Source: Burkholderiaceae bacterium (GTDB lineage Bacteria; Pseudomonadota; Gammaproteobacteria; Burkholderiales; Burkholderiaceae_A). Taken from it: 64,000 nt of DNA. Location: the NCBI GenBank assembly GCA_018402635.1, contig JAGYIP010000004.1, positions 62,001-126,000 on the forward strand, written 5' to 3'. Made by a program: the position numbers and the translations under genes. Within the stretch, counting starts at the first letter, position 1. Every line of letters begins with the position of its first letter. The notes below the pieces were generated by a model. That model worked only from the letters and a program-made list of their open reading frames with translations. It was not told the origin of the DNA and made no database searches. Positions 25,412-43,298 of the stretch are shown here, one piece after another.

Positions 25412-25449
25412 AAGAAAACGAAAAAATCATATGGGAGTGACGCTGCGTA

Positions 25450-34158
<8,709 letters not shown>

Positions 34159-34159
<1 letters not shown>

Positions 34160-34941
34160 TGGATTATTTGGAACGCCGCCGCCGCATTGGTCATTACTTT
34201 GACCGCACAGCCGTTCAGGCATGGGCGCGGCTGACCTCGGATGCGCCTGTTAGCGGTGTGCGGGCAACGGTGCGTGCGGGCCGCGCAAAGATGCGAGGCA
34301 TGCTTGTGGGCTGGCTAGGGCTTGATGACCGGTTTGCAGACTGCAGCGTTCTGGATGCCGGCTGTGGAACAGGCCTTTTGGCTGTCGATCTCGCAAGGCT
34401 TGGGGCCCGCGTTACGGCGGTTGACCTCTCGCCAAACCTGGTGTCGCTTGCCCATGAGCGGCTTCCCCAAGACATTGCCTTTGGCCGTATCGATTTTCGT
34501 TCCGGCGACATGCTTGATGCCTCACTTGGTGAGTTTGATTACCTGGTGGCCATGGACTCGCTTATTCACTATGCGCCGGAGCAGGTGGTCTCGGCCTTGG
34601 CGCAATGGGCCCCGCGCATTCACTGGGCCATGAGTTTTACCTTTGCACCCAGCAGCCCCTTGCTCAAAGCCATGTTCTATCTGGGAAGGCTCTTTCCGAA
34701 GTCCGACCGATCGCCCGCCATTGTGCCCACGGCCTTTGATCAGCTTAAAAGCCTTATTGAAGCCGAGCCAGCCCTTGCGGGCTGGACCATCACCCGACGC
34801 CAGCGGGTGTCAAAGGGCTTCTACACCTCCGAGGCCATCATGCTCTGTTCGCCGAGCATGGCAGCCCGTATAAACGCGGCTGATGCCATGCCAGGCGGGC
34901 CTCTTCAGCAGCCCGCTCCTCGCCTTGGGAGCCTGTCTTGA
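34159..34941 (+). CDS. bchM: Mg-protoporphyrin IX O-methyltransferase BchM
   Basis: SAM-dependent methyltransferase that makes the substrate of the AcsF cyclase. The SAM-binding motif is VLDAGCGTGLLAVDLARLGA; the N-terminus DYLERRRRIGHYFDRTAVQAW is typical. The track start (TTG 34156) gives one extra residue; the ATG at 34159 shares its first base with the bchL stop and is preferred. The C-terminal ~20 residues (PGGPLQQPAPRLG) are variable. The stop overlaps the TTG start of lhaA. Confidence 0.96.
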
Positions 34942-36389
34942 AGAGCGGGCTTGGGCCTTTCGGGCTCCTCACCCTTCTGAATCCGCGGCGTTGGTCGCAG
35001 ATCGATTCGCGGTTTCTGCCCTTTGCAGACCTTGCAACGGCCGACCTTCCGCTTTCGCGACTCTTTCGGCTCTCACTTTTTCAGGTCTCGGTGGGCATGG
35101 CCACGGCCTTGCTGGTGGGCACCCTTAACCGCGTGCTCATTGTTGAGCTTGGCGTTGCCGCATGGCTTGTGGCCATGATGGTCGCACTGCCTTTGCTCAT
35201 TGCACCGTTTCGCGCCCTTGTTGGTTTTCGATCTGACACGCACAAGTCGGTGCTTGGCTTGCGGCGGGTACCGTATATATGGATGGGAACCATGCTGCAG
35301 TTCGGCGGCCTGGCCATCATGCCGTTCTCGCTTATTCTGCTCTCGGGTGACACCCACTGGCATCCGGCCATTGGGCCTGTCAGCGCAGGCCTTGCCTTCC
35401 TTATGGTTGGGGCAGGTATTCAAACCGTGCAGACCACCGGCCTTGCACTTGCAACCGACCTCGCCTCGCCCGAGAACCGTCCTCGGGTGGTGGCCCTGAT
35501 GTACACCATGCTCTTGGTGGGCCTGCTGGTCTCAAGCCTGGCCTTTAGCTACTTGCTTGCCGACTTCTCTAAGTTCCGGCTCATTCAGGTGGTCCAGGGC
35601 TGCGCCTTTGTGGCCTTCTTTCTTAATATTGTTGCCCTATGGAAGCAAGAGGTGCGAAACCCGGCGCTGACCGCGCCTAAGCTGCAACGCCCAAGCTTCC
35701 GGGCCACCTGGAACGTGTTTTTGCAGCAACCGGGCAACAAACGTTTTCTTGTTGCGCTATTTATGGGTACCGCCGCCTTTAGCATGCAGGACATTATTCT
35801 TGAGCCCTATGGCGGCGAGATTCTTGGGCTTTCGGTGTCTGCCACAAGCCTGCTGACTGCCATCATGGCGGTCGGTGCACTCCTTGCCTTCGGCCTTTCG
35901 GCTCGGTGGCTGCAAAAGGGCATAAACCCTCACCGGCTTGCTGCGGCAGGCGCCTTGGTGGGGGCCCTGGCCTTTTCGCTGGTTATTTTTGCCGAGCCCC
36001 TGGGCTCGGCCACCGTCTTTCGCGCGGGCACCTTCTTAATTGGATTTGGTGGCGGACTCTTCTCGGTGGCTACGCTTACTGCTGCTATGGGTCTTGATAG
36101 CCAGGGTTTTACAGGCCTTGCGCTTGGGGCGTGGGGTGCTGTGCAGGCCACCGCCGCAGGCCTTGCTGTCTTTGCAGGCGGCGCCCTTCGCGATGTCTTT
36201 AGTGCCATGGCCGTGCACGGCCAGCTGGGCGAGGTTTTGAACTTTGCGGGTGTGGGCTACAGCCTGGTCTATCACCTCGAGATCATTCTTTTGTTTGCAA
36301 CCCTGGTGGCCATTGGTCCTCTTGTTCGACTCGCAAGAATCAAGGCCCCTTCATCGCAGAAATTTGGTCTGGCCGAATTCCCCGGCTAG
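34938..36389 (+). CDS. lhaA: LH1 assembly protein LhaA (PucC family)
   Basis: PucC/LhaA-type member of the major facilitator fold with 12 spans, needed for LH1 assembly in Rhodobacter. Family stretches: GTLNRVLIVELGVAAWLVA, FRALVGFRSDTHKSVLGLRRVPYIW and DIILEPYGGEILGLSVSATS. Position between bchM and puhA is the conserved one. It starts with TTG overlapping the bchM stop (TTGA). 483 aa, normal size. The other family member in this window, at 14002, lies in the bchG-bchP group. Confidence 0.95.
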   Translation: MKSGLGPFGLLTLLNPRRWSQIDSRFLPFADLATADLPLSRLFRLSLFQVSVGMATALLVGTLNRVLIVELGVAAWLVAMMVALPLLIAPFRALVGFRSDTHKSVLGLRRVPYIWMGTMLQFGGLAIMPFSLILLSGDTHWHPAIGPVSAGLAFLMVGAGIQTVQTTGLALATDLASPENRPRVVALMYTMLLVGLLVSSLAFSYLLADFSKFRLIQVVQGCAFVAFFLNIVALWKQEVRNPALTAPKLQRPSFRATWNVFLQQPGNKRFLVALFMGTAAFSMQDIILEPYGGEILGLSVSATSLLTAIMAVGALLAFGLSARWLQKGINPHRLAAAGALVGALAFSLVIFAEPLGSATVFRAGTFLIGFGGGLFSVATLTAAMGLDSQGFTGLALGAWGAVQATAAGLAVFAGGALRDVFSAMAVHGQLGEVLNFAGVGYSLVYHLEIILLFATLVAIGPLVRLARIKAPSSQKFGLAEFPG

Positions 36390-36411
36390 GCTTTTTTAAA
36401 GGAGAACGAAA

Positions 36412-37131
36412 ATGGGAACAGGCGCAATTACCGGCTACGTTGACGTGGCTCAGCTGGTCTTGTATTTATTCTGGATTTTCTTCGCAGGGCTGGTGATTTA
36501 CCTCACGCTTGAGGGTAAGCGAGAGGGCTTTCCAATTGAAAGCGACCGGCGGGATGGCTCGGTTAGACGTGAGACAGGCCTGCTGCCTATGCCTGATGTC
36601 AAGGTCTACAAGACCAAGTTTCATGGAGACTTCGCCGCGCCTCACGAGCGTGATTTTGAAGATCCAATGCCTCCGGGTGCGGCCATTGGTCCGTTTCCAG
36701 GCATGCCCTTGGAGCCAACCGGTGACCCAATGAAGGCAGGTGGTATTGGTATTGGGCCAGGGGCTTACACCCGTCGAGCTGATGTCACCGACAAGACCTG
36801 GGAAGGCGAGGACAAGATTGTTCCTCTGCGAGTTGCCCATGGCTTTGAGATGGCCAAGCAAGACCTCGACCCCAGGGGCCTTACTGTCTTTGGTGCCGAC
36901 AAGCAGGCCTGTGGCACGGTGACCGAAGTCTGGGTGGACCGATCAGAGCATCTAATCCGCTACCTGGAAATTAAGACCCATGGCGGCCGCCAGGTGCTTT
37001 TACCCATGAACTTCTCTCGTGTGCGACGTGACCGTATTGGCGGCAATCGCGTGACGGTGGAGTCCATTCTGGGCGGACAGTTCGAGGGTGTTCCAGCCAT
37101 CTGCCAGTTCCGAAAAGATCACCTTGCTTGA
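36412..37131 (+). CDS. puhA: Photosynthetic reaction centre H subunit PuhA
   Basis: H subunit that caps the L/M dimer on the cytoplasmic side. One N-terminal span (VAQLVLYLFWIFFAGLVIYLTL) is followed by EGKREGFPIESDRRDG, and the cytoplasmic PRC-barrel follows (RGLTVFGADKQACGTVTEVWVDRSE). 239 aa, slightly short but full. AAGGAG lies before the ATG. It opens the conserved puh segment: puhB, puhC, acsF and puhE follow. Confidence 0.97.
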   Translation: MGTGAITGYVDVAQLVLYLFWIFFAGLVIYLTLEGKREGFPIESDRRDGSVRRETGLLPMPDVKVYKTKFHGDFAAPHERDFEDPMPPGAAIGPFPGMPLEPTGDPMKAGGIGIGPGAYTRRADVTDKTWEGEDKIVPLRVAHGFEMAKQDLDPRGLTVFGADKQACGTVTEVWVDRSEHLIRYLEIKTHGGRQVLLPMNFSRVRRDRIGGNRVTVESILGGQFEGVPAICQFRKDHLA

Positions 37132-37144
37132 GGAAGAAAAGGTG

Positions 37145-37207
37145 ATGGCCTATTACGGCGCGGGCACCTTGTTTGCGGAAGCCCAACGGAGGGAGCCCCT
37201 GTTTTGA
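37145..37207 (+). CDS. 20-codon ORF between puhA and puhB
   Basis: Too short for the ORF track. It reads MAYYGAGTLFAEAQRREPLF and has a proper Shine-Dalgarno (AGGAAG, 8 bases before the ATG). Its TGA overlaps the TTG start of puhB (TTGA), as at the bchM-lhaA junction. It may be a short functional peptide or a leader whose translation sets PuhB initiation at a weak TTG. I do not recognise the sequence, and coding status is inferred only from signals and coupling. Confidence 0.5.
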   Translation: MAYYGAGTLFAEAQRREPLF

Positions 37208-37941
37208 AGGCGCATCACAACGGCCACGAGCACGAGTTTGAGCCCGAGTACGGGCTGCCCGAAAAATTGCCACAGGATGAACGCATTCTGTGGCAAGGCA
37301 GCCCCGAGACCGGGCTTGTCTTTCGGCATGTCTTTCATGGCTGGGGGCTTGCCATTTATTTCGTGCTCATACTTTTAGCGCGTGCGGTACAACAGTATTC
37401 CGAATCAGGTAGCGCGGCTCAGGCAGTCGTCGCAGCCTTATGGCTTGTGCCAGTCTTTGCCCTGGGCCTGCTGCTTTTCTGGGCAATGGCCTACCTTGTG
37501 GCAAAGACCACGGTCTACACGCTCACCAGTCGCCGCGTGGCCATGCGTATTGGCATTGTTCTTAACCTCACGCTTAACCTGCCCTTGGCACGTATGCAGG
37601 CGGCACAGGTTCGGCCTTTGTCCCAAAGGCCTGGCGAGGAAGAAGGCCCGGGCGAAATTGCTCTGATCTTGCATTCGGAAGACAAGGTGGCTTACCCCCA
37701 CCTCTGGCCGCATGCACGCCCCTGGCATTTCGCTCAACCCCAGCCCATGCTTCGCGCCCTGCCTGCTGTAAAGGGTCTTGGCCAGCTCTTAACCCAGGCC
37801 TGGCAGGCCAACCAGTCGCCCAGTCTTACTGAAGAGCAGGTCAATGCCTCAGCCAGTGCAAATGCCTCGACCGGCGGTCGTCAGCCCTTAACAGGCAGAC
37901 GCGAAGAGCGGGCCGGTGCCAACGACATGGAGCCCGCCTAA
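37204..37941 (+). CDS. puhB: Photosynthetic complex assembly protein PuhB
   Basis: PH-domain membrane protein required for reaction-centre assembly. LPQDERILWQGSPETGLVFRHVFH is the family N-terminus; three spans follow, then VYTLTSRRVAMRIGIVLNLTLNLPLARM. The Ala/Ser/Glu-rich C-terminal ~50 residues are variable. It begins at TTG 37204, overlapping the stop of the 20-codon ORF, with CGGAGGGA about 10 bases upstream. Its stop shares a base with the puhC ATG. Confidence 0.94.
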   Translation: MKAHHNGHEHEFEPEYGLPEKLPQDERILWQGSPETGLVFRHVFHGWGLAIYFVLILLARAVQQYSESGSAAQAVVAALWLVPVFALGLLLFWAMAYLVAKTTVYTLTSRRVAMRIGIVLNLTLNLPLARMQAAQVRPLSQRPGEEEGPGEIALILHSEDKVAYPHLWPHARPWHFAQPQPMLRALPAVKGLGQLLTQAWQANQSPSLTEEQVNASASANASTGGRQPLTGRREERAGANDMEPA

Positions 37942-38456
37942 TGGCGCATGAGATTTCAGATCGGCTGGTCTCGCGGCCTAAGGTCGAGGGGCTTCCCCTT
38001 ATTGGGCTTGCCATTCTTATTCTCGCAAGCCTTCTTCTTGCCGGCTACGCCCAGTGGCAAAAGGCCCAACAGCCCGAAACGCAAGTGGTGGGGCAGCTCG
38101 AGCGGCGTGCCCTGCTGTTTTCCGATGGCACCGATGGCAGCGTCTGGGTCACCGATGCCCAGTCTGGGCAGAGACTTGCCTCCATTGAGGGGGAGGCTGG
38201 CTTTGCCCGTGGTGTCTTACGAAGCCTTGCCCAGGCGCGCATGCGTGCGGGTGGCTCGCCAGCCGAGCCGTTCTGGCTGTCAGTCAACACTCAGGGTGGA
38301 CTGACGCTTGCCGACCCTATCTCAGGCCGCCAAATTGAACTCACAAGTTTTGGGCCCTCAAACCTAGCAGTCTTTGCAAGCTACCTTGAGCGACGCGAGC
38401 CCGTTGCCAAGTCCAGTGCCCATGAGGCAATCGGCCAAGAGCCAACACCAAGGTAA
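37941..38456 (+). CDS. puhC: Photosynthetic complex assembly protein PuhC
   Basis: Single-span protein ([21 protein letters not shown]) with a periplasmic domain containing [20 protein letters not shown] and [20 protein letters not shown], the PuhC pattern. In Rhodobacter it supports reaction-centre/LH1 organisation. 171 aa. TAATG overlap with puhB and followed after 16 bases by acsF. Confidence 0.92.
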   Translation: MAHEISDRLVSRPKVEGLPLIGLAILILASLLLAGYAQWQKAQQPETQVVGQLERRALLFSDGTDGSVWVTDAQSGQRLASIEGEAGFARGVLRSLAQARMRAGGSPAEPFWLSVNTQGGLTLADPISGRQIELTSFGPSNLAVFASYLERREPVAKSSAHEAIGQEPTPR

Positions 38457-38472
38457 GAAGGAGGACCTCACC

Positions 38473-39621
38473 ATGAACCCGCCCGATGAACAGACACGCG
38501 AGGCTGCACGCGCTGCACTTGCTGACAGCCAGCCCGCAGGCTATGCCGAGCTGCATGAGGCCTTTAAAGGCCAGGCCCCTAACTCGGCCACCGAGATTGC
38601 CCTTGAGGACGGACTGCTTACGCCGCGGTTCTACACAACCGACTTCGACGCCCTTGACCAGGTTGATATCAGCCCAATTCGTAAAGAGTGGGATGCCCTC
38701 ATGGCGGAGTTTGAGGCCGACAGCAATACCGATCATTTTCAACGGCCCGAAGAGATGAAGGGCAAGGACTATTCCTCAAGTCTGCCCGAGGGGCTTTATA
38801 AAGAGTTCAGTGAATTTCTTATTAGCTCATGCACCTCCGAGTTTTCCGGCTGTGTTCTTTATGCGGAAATTAAAAAGCGGGTAAAGAACCCCGATATGCG
38901 CGCCTTGTTTGGTTATATGGCACGCGATGAGTCGCGCCATGCGGGCTTCATAAACCAGTGGCTGAAAGACTTTGGCATTGGCGTTGACCTTGGTTTTCTT
39001 ACCAAGGCAAAGAAGGTCACCTACTTCAAGCCCAAGTACATTTACTACGCCACGTACTTGTCAGAGAAAATTGGCTACGCCCGCTACATTGCCATTTACA
39101 GACAGGTTGAGAAACACCCCGAGCTGCGCTTTCATCCTATTTTTCTCTGGTTCGAGAAATGGTGCAACGATGAGTTTCGTCATGGCGAGGCCTTTGCGCT
39201 CATCATGCGCGCGAACCCCAGCTTATTAACGGGCGTAAATGTCTACTGGATTCGCTTCTTTCAGCTCGCAGTCTTTGCCACCATGTTCGTGCGCGACCAT
39301 GCTCGGCCCGAGATGCACAAGGCACTGGGGCTCAACCCCACAGACTACGACCTGCGTGTCTTTGAGATTACCTCTGAAATCTGCAAGCAGGTCTTCCCGG
39401 TAACCCTGCAGTACAACCATCCTGTTTTTCTTCGTTCCATGAAGAGGCTTTGCGAGATTCAAGACGCCGTAAACCAGGCCAAGGCCCAGGGTGGGCCTCT
39501 TAGTTGGGTGCGTCGCGGTCTGCTTGGGGCCGAGGCCGCGGTAAGGCTTACGCGTCTTTACTTCCTGCCAGTGAATCGCCGGCCCTTGCCCGATGACATG
39601 CGTCTTGCACCGAGCTGGTAG
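38473..39621 (+). CDS. acsF: Aerobic Mg-protoporphyrin IX monomethyl ester cyclase AcsF
   Basis: Di-iron, oxygen-dependent cyclase that forms ring E of bacteriochlorophyll. The two E-x-x-H iron motifs are seen as [10 protein letters not shown] and [11 protein letters not shown], with [20 protein letters not shown] at the N-terminus. The ATG at 38473 follows AAGGAGG; the track start at 38374 lies in puhC. 382 aa. The anaerobic BchE enzyme is not seen in this window. Its position between puhC and puhE is common in proteobacterial photosynthesis clusters. Confidence 0.97.
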   Translation: MNPPDEQTREAARAALADSQPAGYAELHEAFKGQAPNSATEIALEDGLLTPRFYTTDFDALDQVDISPIRKEWDALMAEFEADSNTDHFQRPEEMKGKDYSSSLPEGLYKEFSEFLISSCTSEFSGCVLYAEIKKRVKNPDMRALFGYMARDESRHAGFINQWLKDFGIGVDLGFLTKAKKVTYFKPKYIYYATYLSEKIGYARYIAIYRQVEKHPELRFHPIFLWFEKWCNDEFRHGEAFALIMRANPSLLTGVNVYWIRFFQLAVFATMFVRDHARPEMHKALGLNPTDYDLRVFEITSEICKQVFPVTLQYNHPVFLRSMKRLCEIQDAVNQAKAQGGPLSWVRRGLLGAEAAVRLTRLYFLPVNRRPLPDDMRLAPSW

Positions 39622-40392
39622 ATGAGCGCCGAGCCATCAAGCCTGCATCTATGGATGCCTTTGGTCTTCTCCATAGCGGTCTGGTGGCTCTCAACAGGAC
39701 TTATCCTTCGCCTGGTCGATGGCAACGGCCCAGGCCGGCAGACCCGTGCGCTTTTGGCTGCAAGCCTTGCCCTTGCATTGGGTCTTGCCGGGGTCGTGCT
39801 AACCCGCGACATGACAACCCCTCTGGGCGCCTACCTGGCATTTACGTCGGCTTTGTTGGTCTGGTCATGGCAGGAGATCACCTTCTTGGCCGGCATTGTC
39901 ACCGGCCCCAATCGCCAGCCCTGCCCCCAGGTCAAGGGCTGGATGCGGGCCTGGCATGCCTTTCGAACCATTGCCCATCATGAAGCCGCTCTGGTGCTCC
40001 TTGGAGCGGCCGTAATTGTGCCAACCTGGGATGCCGCAAACCCCGTTGCCTACCAGATCTTTCTGGTGCTCTGGGCCATGCGCTTATCGGCCAAGCTCAA
40101 CCTTTTTCTGGGTGTGAAGAACTTTTACGAGAGTTTTCTTCCTCCCTCTTTGCACTACCTTCTTACCTATTTCTCGCGACGGTCGTTCAACCCGTTTTTT
40201 CCTGTAAGCCTCTGCCTCTCAACTCTGGTGGCCGTATTGCTCTGGGAGAAGGTCTTGCTTGGGGAGTCGGCCTATGAGGTTGCCGCATCAAGCCTGGTTG
40301 CAAGCTTGCTGGCTCTTGCCATTCTGGAGCATCTTTTTCTTGTGCTACCTATTCACCCCGAGAGGCTTTGGCGGTGGGCTTGGGCCCGTTAA
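39622..40392 (+). CDS. puhE: Photosynthetic complex assembly protein PuhE (DUF3623)
   Basis: Membrane protein of ~7 spans. LWMPLVFSIAVWWLSTGLILRL, WQEITFLAGIVTGPNRQPCP and LNLFLGVKNFYESFLP are the DUF3623/PuhE signature. In Rhodobacter capsulatus PuhE modulates bacteriochlorophyll production. The ATG directly abuts the acsF stop. It ends the puh operon and is followed by a terminator; no further photosynthesis gene is seen after it. Confidence 0.93.
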   Translation: MSAEPSSLHLWMPLVFSIAVWWLSTGLILRLVDGNGPGRQTRALLAASLALALGLAGVVLTRDMTTPLGAYLAFTSALLVWSWQEITFLAGIVTGPNRQPCPQVKGWMRAWHAFRTIAHHEAALVLLGAAVIVPTWDAANPVAYQIFLVLWAMRLSAKLNLFLGVKNFYESFLPPSLHYLLTYFSRRSFNPFFPVSLCLSTLVAVLLWEKVLLGESAYEVAASSLVASLLALAILEHLFLVLPIHPERLWRWAWAR

Positions 40393-40428
40393 GCTGCCCT
40401 TTGGTCTTACTGCGAAAGACGCGAAAGA

Positions 40429-40456
40429 CTGATCTTTGGATCAGGTTTTCTCTCTT
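40429..40456 (+). terminator. Terminator after puhE
   Basis: Stem CTGATC/GATCAG with a 4-base loop, then GGTTTTCTCTCTTTT; 37 bases after the puhE stop. It closes the photosynthesis cluster. Confidence 0.6.
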
Positions 40457-40492
40457 TTAAGTACTTTTAACCCAGGTTTATAGCCTAAGAGA

Positions 40493-40520
40493 TTGTTTTA
40501 TCAGCATTCTGGGCTATAGT
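40493..40520 (+). promoter_or_regulatory. Sigma-70-type promoter of pal
   Basis: -35 TTGTTT and -10 TATAGT with a 16-base spacer, about 30 bases before the pal Shine-Dalgarno GGGAGA. Confidence 0.6.
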
Positions 40521-40556
40521 AAGGGTTGCTTGTTTTTAACCTACGGGAGATTTTTA

Positions 40557-41084
40557 ATGAAATTATTTGTCGCTGCCATCTCTCTGGCCGTTCTTGCCGG
40601 TTGTGCCACGAAGCCTGAGCAAAAGGCGAGTTCTTCTGGCGCACCATCTGCAACATCTGCACCATCCTCGGCACCGTCTGCCAGTAGCGCCTCTGTTGCG
40701 ACCCCCAAATCCGCCGATGCAGATGCACGAGAGCTTGCTCGCAAGCGCATTAGCAGCGTTGAACCCGCGGTCTATTTCGACTTCGACAAATTCGATATCA
40801 AACCAGAGTTTCACAACACCGTGTCTGCCTATGGCAATTACCTGGCGGTCATGAAAGAGTCCAAAATTCTGGTTGAGGGCAATGCCGATGAGCGTGGAAC
40901 GGTTGAGTACAACCTGGCACTCGGACAAAAACGGGCCGAGGCCGTAAGTATTGCGCTTCAGGCCATTGGTGCTAACGCCAACAACATCGAGGCCATTAGC
41001 AATGGCGAGGAAAAGCCCCGCAACAAAGGAAAGTCTGAAGCGGCCTACGCTGAGAACCGCCGCGCCGATTTAATCGTGCGTTAA
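40557..41084 (+). CDS. pal: Peptidoglycan-associated lipoprotein, OmpA-like (Pal)
   Basis: Signal with lipobox (VLAGCATKPE), a Ser/Ala-rich linker (~45 residues), then an OmpA C-terminal domain: VYFDFDKFDIKPEF, LVEGNADERGTVEYNLALGQKRA and the ending AYAENRRADLIVR. It anchors the outer membrane to peptidoglycan. The ATG at 40557 gives the signal peptide; the track start at 40530 is too early. The tol genes are not adjacent, and the linker is longer than in most Pal proteins, so a Pal-like lipoprotein outside the Tol-Pal operon is possible. Confidence 0.85.
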   Translation: MKLFVAAISLAVLAGCATKPEQKASSSGAPSATSAPSSAPSASSASVATPKSADADARELARKRISSVEPAVYFDFDKFDIKPEFHNTVSAYGNYLAVMKESKILVEGNADERGTVEYNLALGQKRAEAVSIALQAIGANANNIEAISNGEEKPRNKGKSEAAYAENRRADLIVR

Positions 41085-41101
41085 TTTTGGCTGTAAACAT
41101 A

Positions 41102-41132
41102 AAGCCCACCTTGGTTACGGTGGGCTTTTTTT
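41102..41132 (+). terminator. Rho-independent terminator after pal
   Basis: Nine-base stem AAGCCCACC/GGTGGGCTT with an 8-base loop, followed by a T-run; 17 bases after the pal stop. Confidence 0.9.
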
Positions 41133-41224
41133 CGACCGGTGTCGGGTCAACAGGCACAACGAAAAGTCTTGGCTAAGTAAAGCCGTGTTTTGTTTCCTGC
41201 ATTTTTCAAGGTAGAGCGTCAGTC

Positions 41225-42298
41225 GTGAATCATTCGCAACTCGTTCTCGATCAGGTAAGGGCCATGGGCCTGATACTGCGCGATGCGCGGCTTGCCCGCG
41301 ACATCAATCCACGTGATCTTGAGACAGATCTGCGCACGACCCATCGACACCTTCTGGCCATTGAAGAGGGTCAGATGCGGCTTTTTTACTCGGAGTCTTT
41401 CTTCTGCGATTTGTTTATGCGGTATGCCGTGCAGCTAGGCTTTTCCGCCGAGCAGGCTAAGGCGATGCGGCTTGCCCTTAGTGGTGAGGGGCCCCTTGTA
41501 GAGTCTGCCTCTATGCAAGCAGAGCCCGAGTCCGACCGCGAGTCACAGCCAGAGCCAGAGCCACAGCCAGAGCCAAAGCCCGAGTCCAAGCCCAAGCCTC
41601 AGGCCCCAGCAGAAGTTGAACCTGGCCCCGAAGAGGAAGAGGCATTCAAGCTCGAGGCTCAATCGCAGTCCAGCCACGAGCCCGAGCCTTCCCCTTCTGT
41701 CGATGGCCCGCCGATATCGGCCCCCGAACCAGCTCTACCGGAACCACCCTCAGACCCCAAGCCGTTGCCTGCTCGCTCCTCGGACGCGTCGCAATCCCTG
41801 GGCTCACTCTGGTTCTGGGGCGCTATTGCCATTGGCCTTGTTCTGGCGGTTGTTATTCTCACTCTTGAGGCTAGCCCCGAGGCGTCAATGCCGCCGACTG
41901 CTGAAACACCGAAACAAGCAGTCAAGCCAAAGGACAAGGAAACGCCATCCGTGCGGCCAGAGTCAAACCCCGCCTCAGCAGGCCCAGCGGATGCAGCGGG
42001 TGCAGTAAATACTGTCTCTTCACCCGCAACCACCGAGGCGCAGCAAGAGCCTGTCGCAGCCGCACCCACGGAACTGCCAAAGGAACAACGCATCTCTGAG
42101 TCCATTCTTATAAGTGCACCTGATGCACCAACGAGCTTTACGAATGCCTCTGCCATGGCCATTCGGTTCAATGTGAAGGGCTGGATCTGGGTCCGTGATT
42201 TTGACGACACGGTTCGAGAGTTTGTGGTTCAGCGCGGACAGACGGTGCGTTTCAGCGACCTTCCTATCTTTGTCGTCGTTCCCTCCCCGATCAATTAA
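41225..42298 (+). CDS. RodZ-like membrane protein with N-terminal helix-turn-helix
   Basis: The N-terminal ~75 residues resemble the RodZ-type helix-turn-helix (LGLILRDAR..-like GLILRDARLARDINPRDLETD). A long Pro/Glu repeat region (QPEPEPQPEPKPESKPKP) follows, then one span (LWFWGAIAIGLVLAVVILTL) and a periplasmic C-terminal domain with IRFNVKGWIWVRDFDD and a QRGQTVRFSDLP element as in DUF4115. RodZ links MreB to the cell-wall machinery. The start is a GTG at 41225. The divergence from typical RodZ is large, so the name is withheld. Confidence 0.7.
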   Translation: MNHSQLVLDQVRAMGLILRDARLARDINPRDLETDLRTTHRHLLAIEEGQMRLFYSESFFCDLFMRYAVQLGFSAEQAKAMRLALSGEGPLVESASMQAEPESDRESQPEPEPQPEPKPESKPKPQAPAEVEPGPEEEEAFKLEAQSQSSHEPEPSPSVDGPPISAPEPALPEPPSDPKPLPARSSDASQSLGSLWFWGAIAIGLVLAVVILTLEASPEASMPPTAETPKQAVKPKDKETPSVRPESNPASAGPADAAGAVNTVSSPATTEAQQEPVAAAPTELPKEQRISESILISAPDAPTSFTNASAMAIRFNVKGWIWVRDFDDTVREFVVQRGQTVRFSDLPIFVVVPSPIN

Positions 42299-42401
42299 CC
42301 GTGACGGTTAACAACAAGCCCGTTACATTGCGCCGAAACGACGACGAAAAGAATCATGCGCGCTACTCGCGCTCGATGCTAAGAGGGCTGGTTAACAACC
42401 C

Positions 42402-43298
42402 TTGACCACAGGCCTTGCCTTTGTTGCGCTGGCAGCAATCTGGGGCGCCTCGTTCTTGTTTATGCGTATTGCAGCACCCGAGTTTGGCGCCATTCTCTCT
42501 GCGGAGCTTCGGGTTGCCATTGCATGGGCCTGCCTTTGGATTGTCTCCATTTTCACGCTTGGCCCGAGCCAGTGTTTTCAACACCCACGATTTGAGCCAC
42601 GCCTATTGGTGCTTGGCCTAGTCAACAGTGCAATTCCTTTCGCCCTTTATGGGGCTGCCTCGTTTTATTTGTCTGCGGGCTACCTCGCCATTCTGAATGC
42701 CTTGGTCCCCCTCTGGGGCGGTCTCATTGCAAGCGTCTGGCTTGGGCAGCCCCTTCGTTGGTCGTTGGTAATGGCTGTTTTCATTGCCGCCACAGGCATC
42801 ACCATGCTGGTCAACCTAGGCCCCATCGAGGCCAATATGCAGACGGTGCTTGGGGGGCTGGCCTGCGCAGGTGCAACCTTCTGCTACGCCCTGGCTGCGC
42901 AGTGGACACGGCGATGGTTTGCCGATGTCTCACCTTTGCGTGTCGCGCGCTCCACACTTGGCTACGCCACCCTGGCCCTGCTGCCGTTTTCGATTCCTGA
43001 CATCGTTGTGGCTACGCCCTCGATGGCAGGCTGGTTTTCTATTTTTATGCTCGGCATTTTTGGCTCGGGCTTTGCCTACCTTTTGTATTTCTGGCTTCTG
43101 CGTGAGCTTGGTCCCGTGCGGGCCAGCAGTGTCACTTTTCTTATTCCGGGCTTTGGACTCATCTGGGGAGCAATCTTTCTCGATGAGGTTATTACCCTAA
43201 GCGTTCTAGCGGGGCTGGGCCTGGTTGTTTGCTCAAGCCTTTTGGTTCAGCGCTCGGCGGCCCCTGCATTGTCAGAGGCGAATGCCTCAAGCCGTTGA
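42402..43298 (+). CDS. EamA/DMT-family transporter
   Basis: Ten-span drug/metabolite transporter with two EamA repeats; IWGASFLFMRIAAPEFG opens the first, and LLRELGPVRASSVTFLIPGFGLIWG lies in the second. Substrate unknown. The TTG start at 42402 has no convincing Shine-Dalgarno, and no in-frame ATG is nearby, so the start is uncertain. The 3' end overlaps the convergent LOG-family gene by 52 bases. Confidence 0.88.
   Translation: MTTGLAFVALAAIWGASFLFMRIAAPEFGAILSAELRVAIAWACLWIVSIFTLGPSQCFQHPRFEPRLLVLGLVNSAIPFALYGAASFYLSAGYLAILNALVPLWGGLIASVWLGQPLRWSLVMAVFIAATGITMLVNLGPIEANMQTVLGGLACAGATFCYALAAQWTRRWFADVSPLRVARSTLGYATLALLPFSIPDIVVATPSMAGWFSIFMLGIFGSGFAYLLYFWLLRELGPVRASSVTFLIPGFGLIWGAIFLDEVITLSVLAGLGLVVCSSLLVQRSAAPALSEANASSR

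Noticed and set aside
41530-41610. CRISPR or satellite in the RodZ-like gene
   Set aside because: Codon-level Pro/Glu repeats inside a continuous reading frame.
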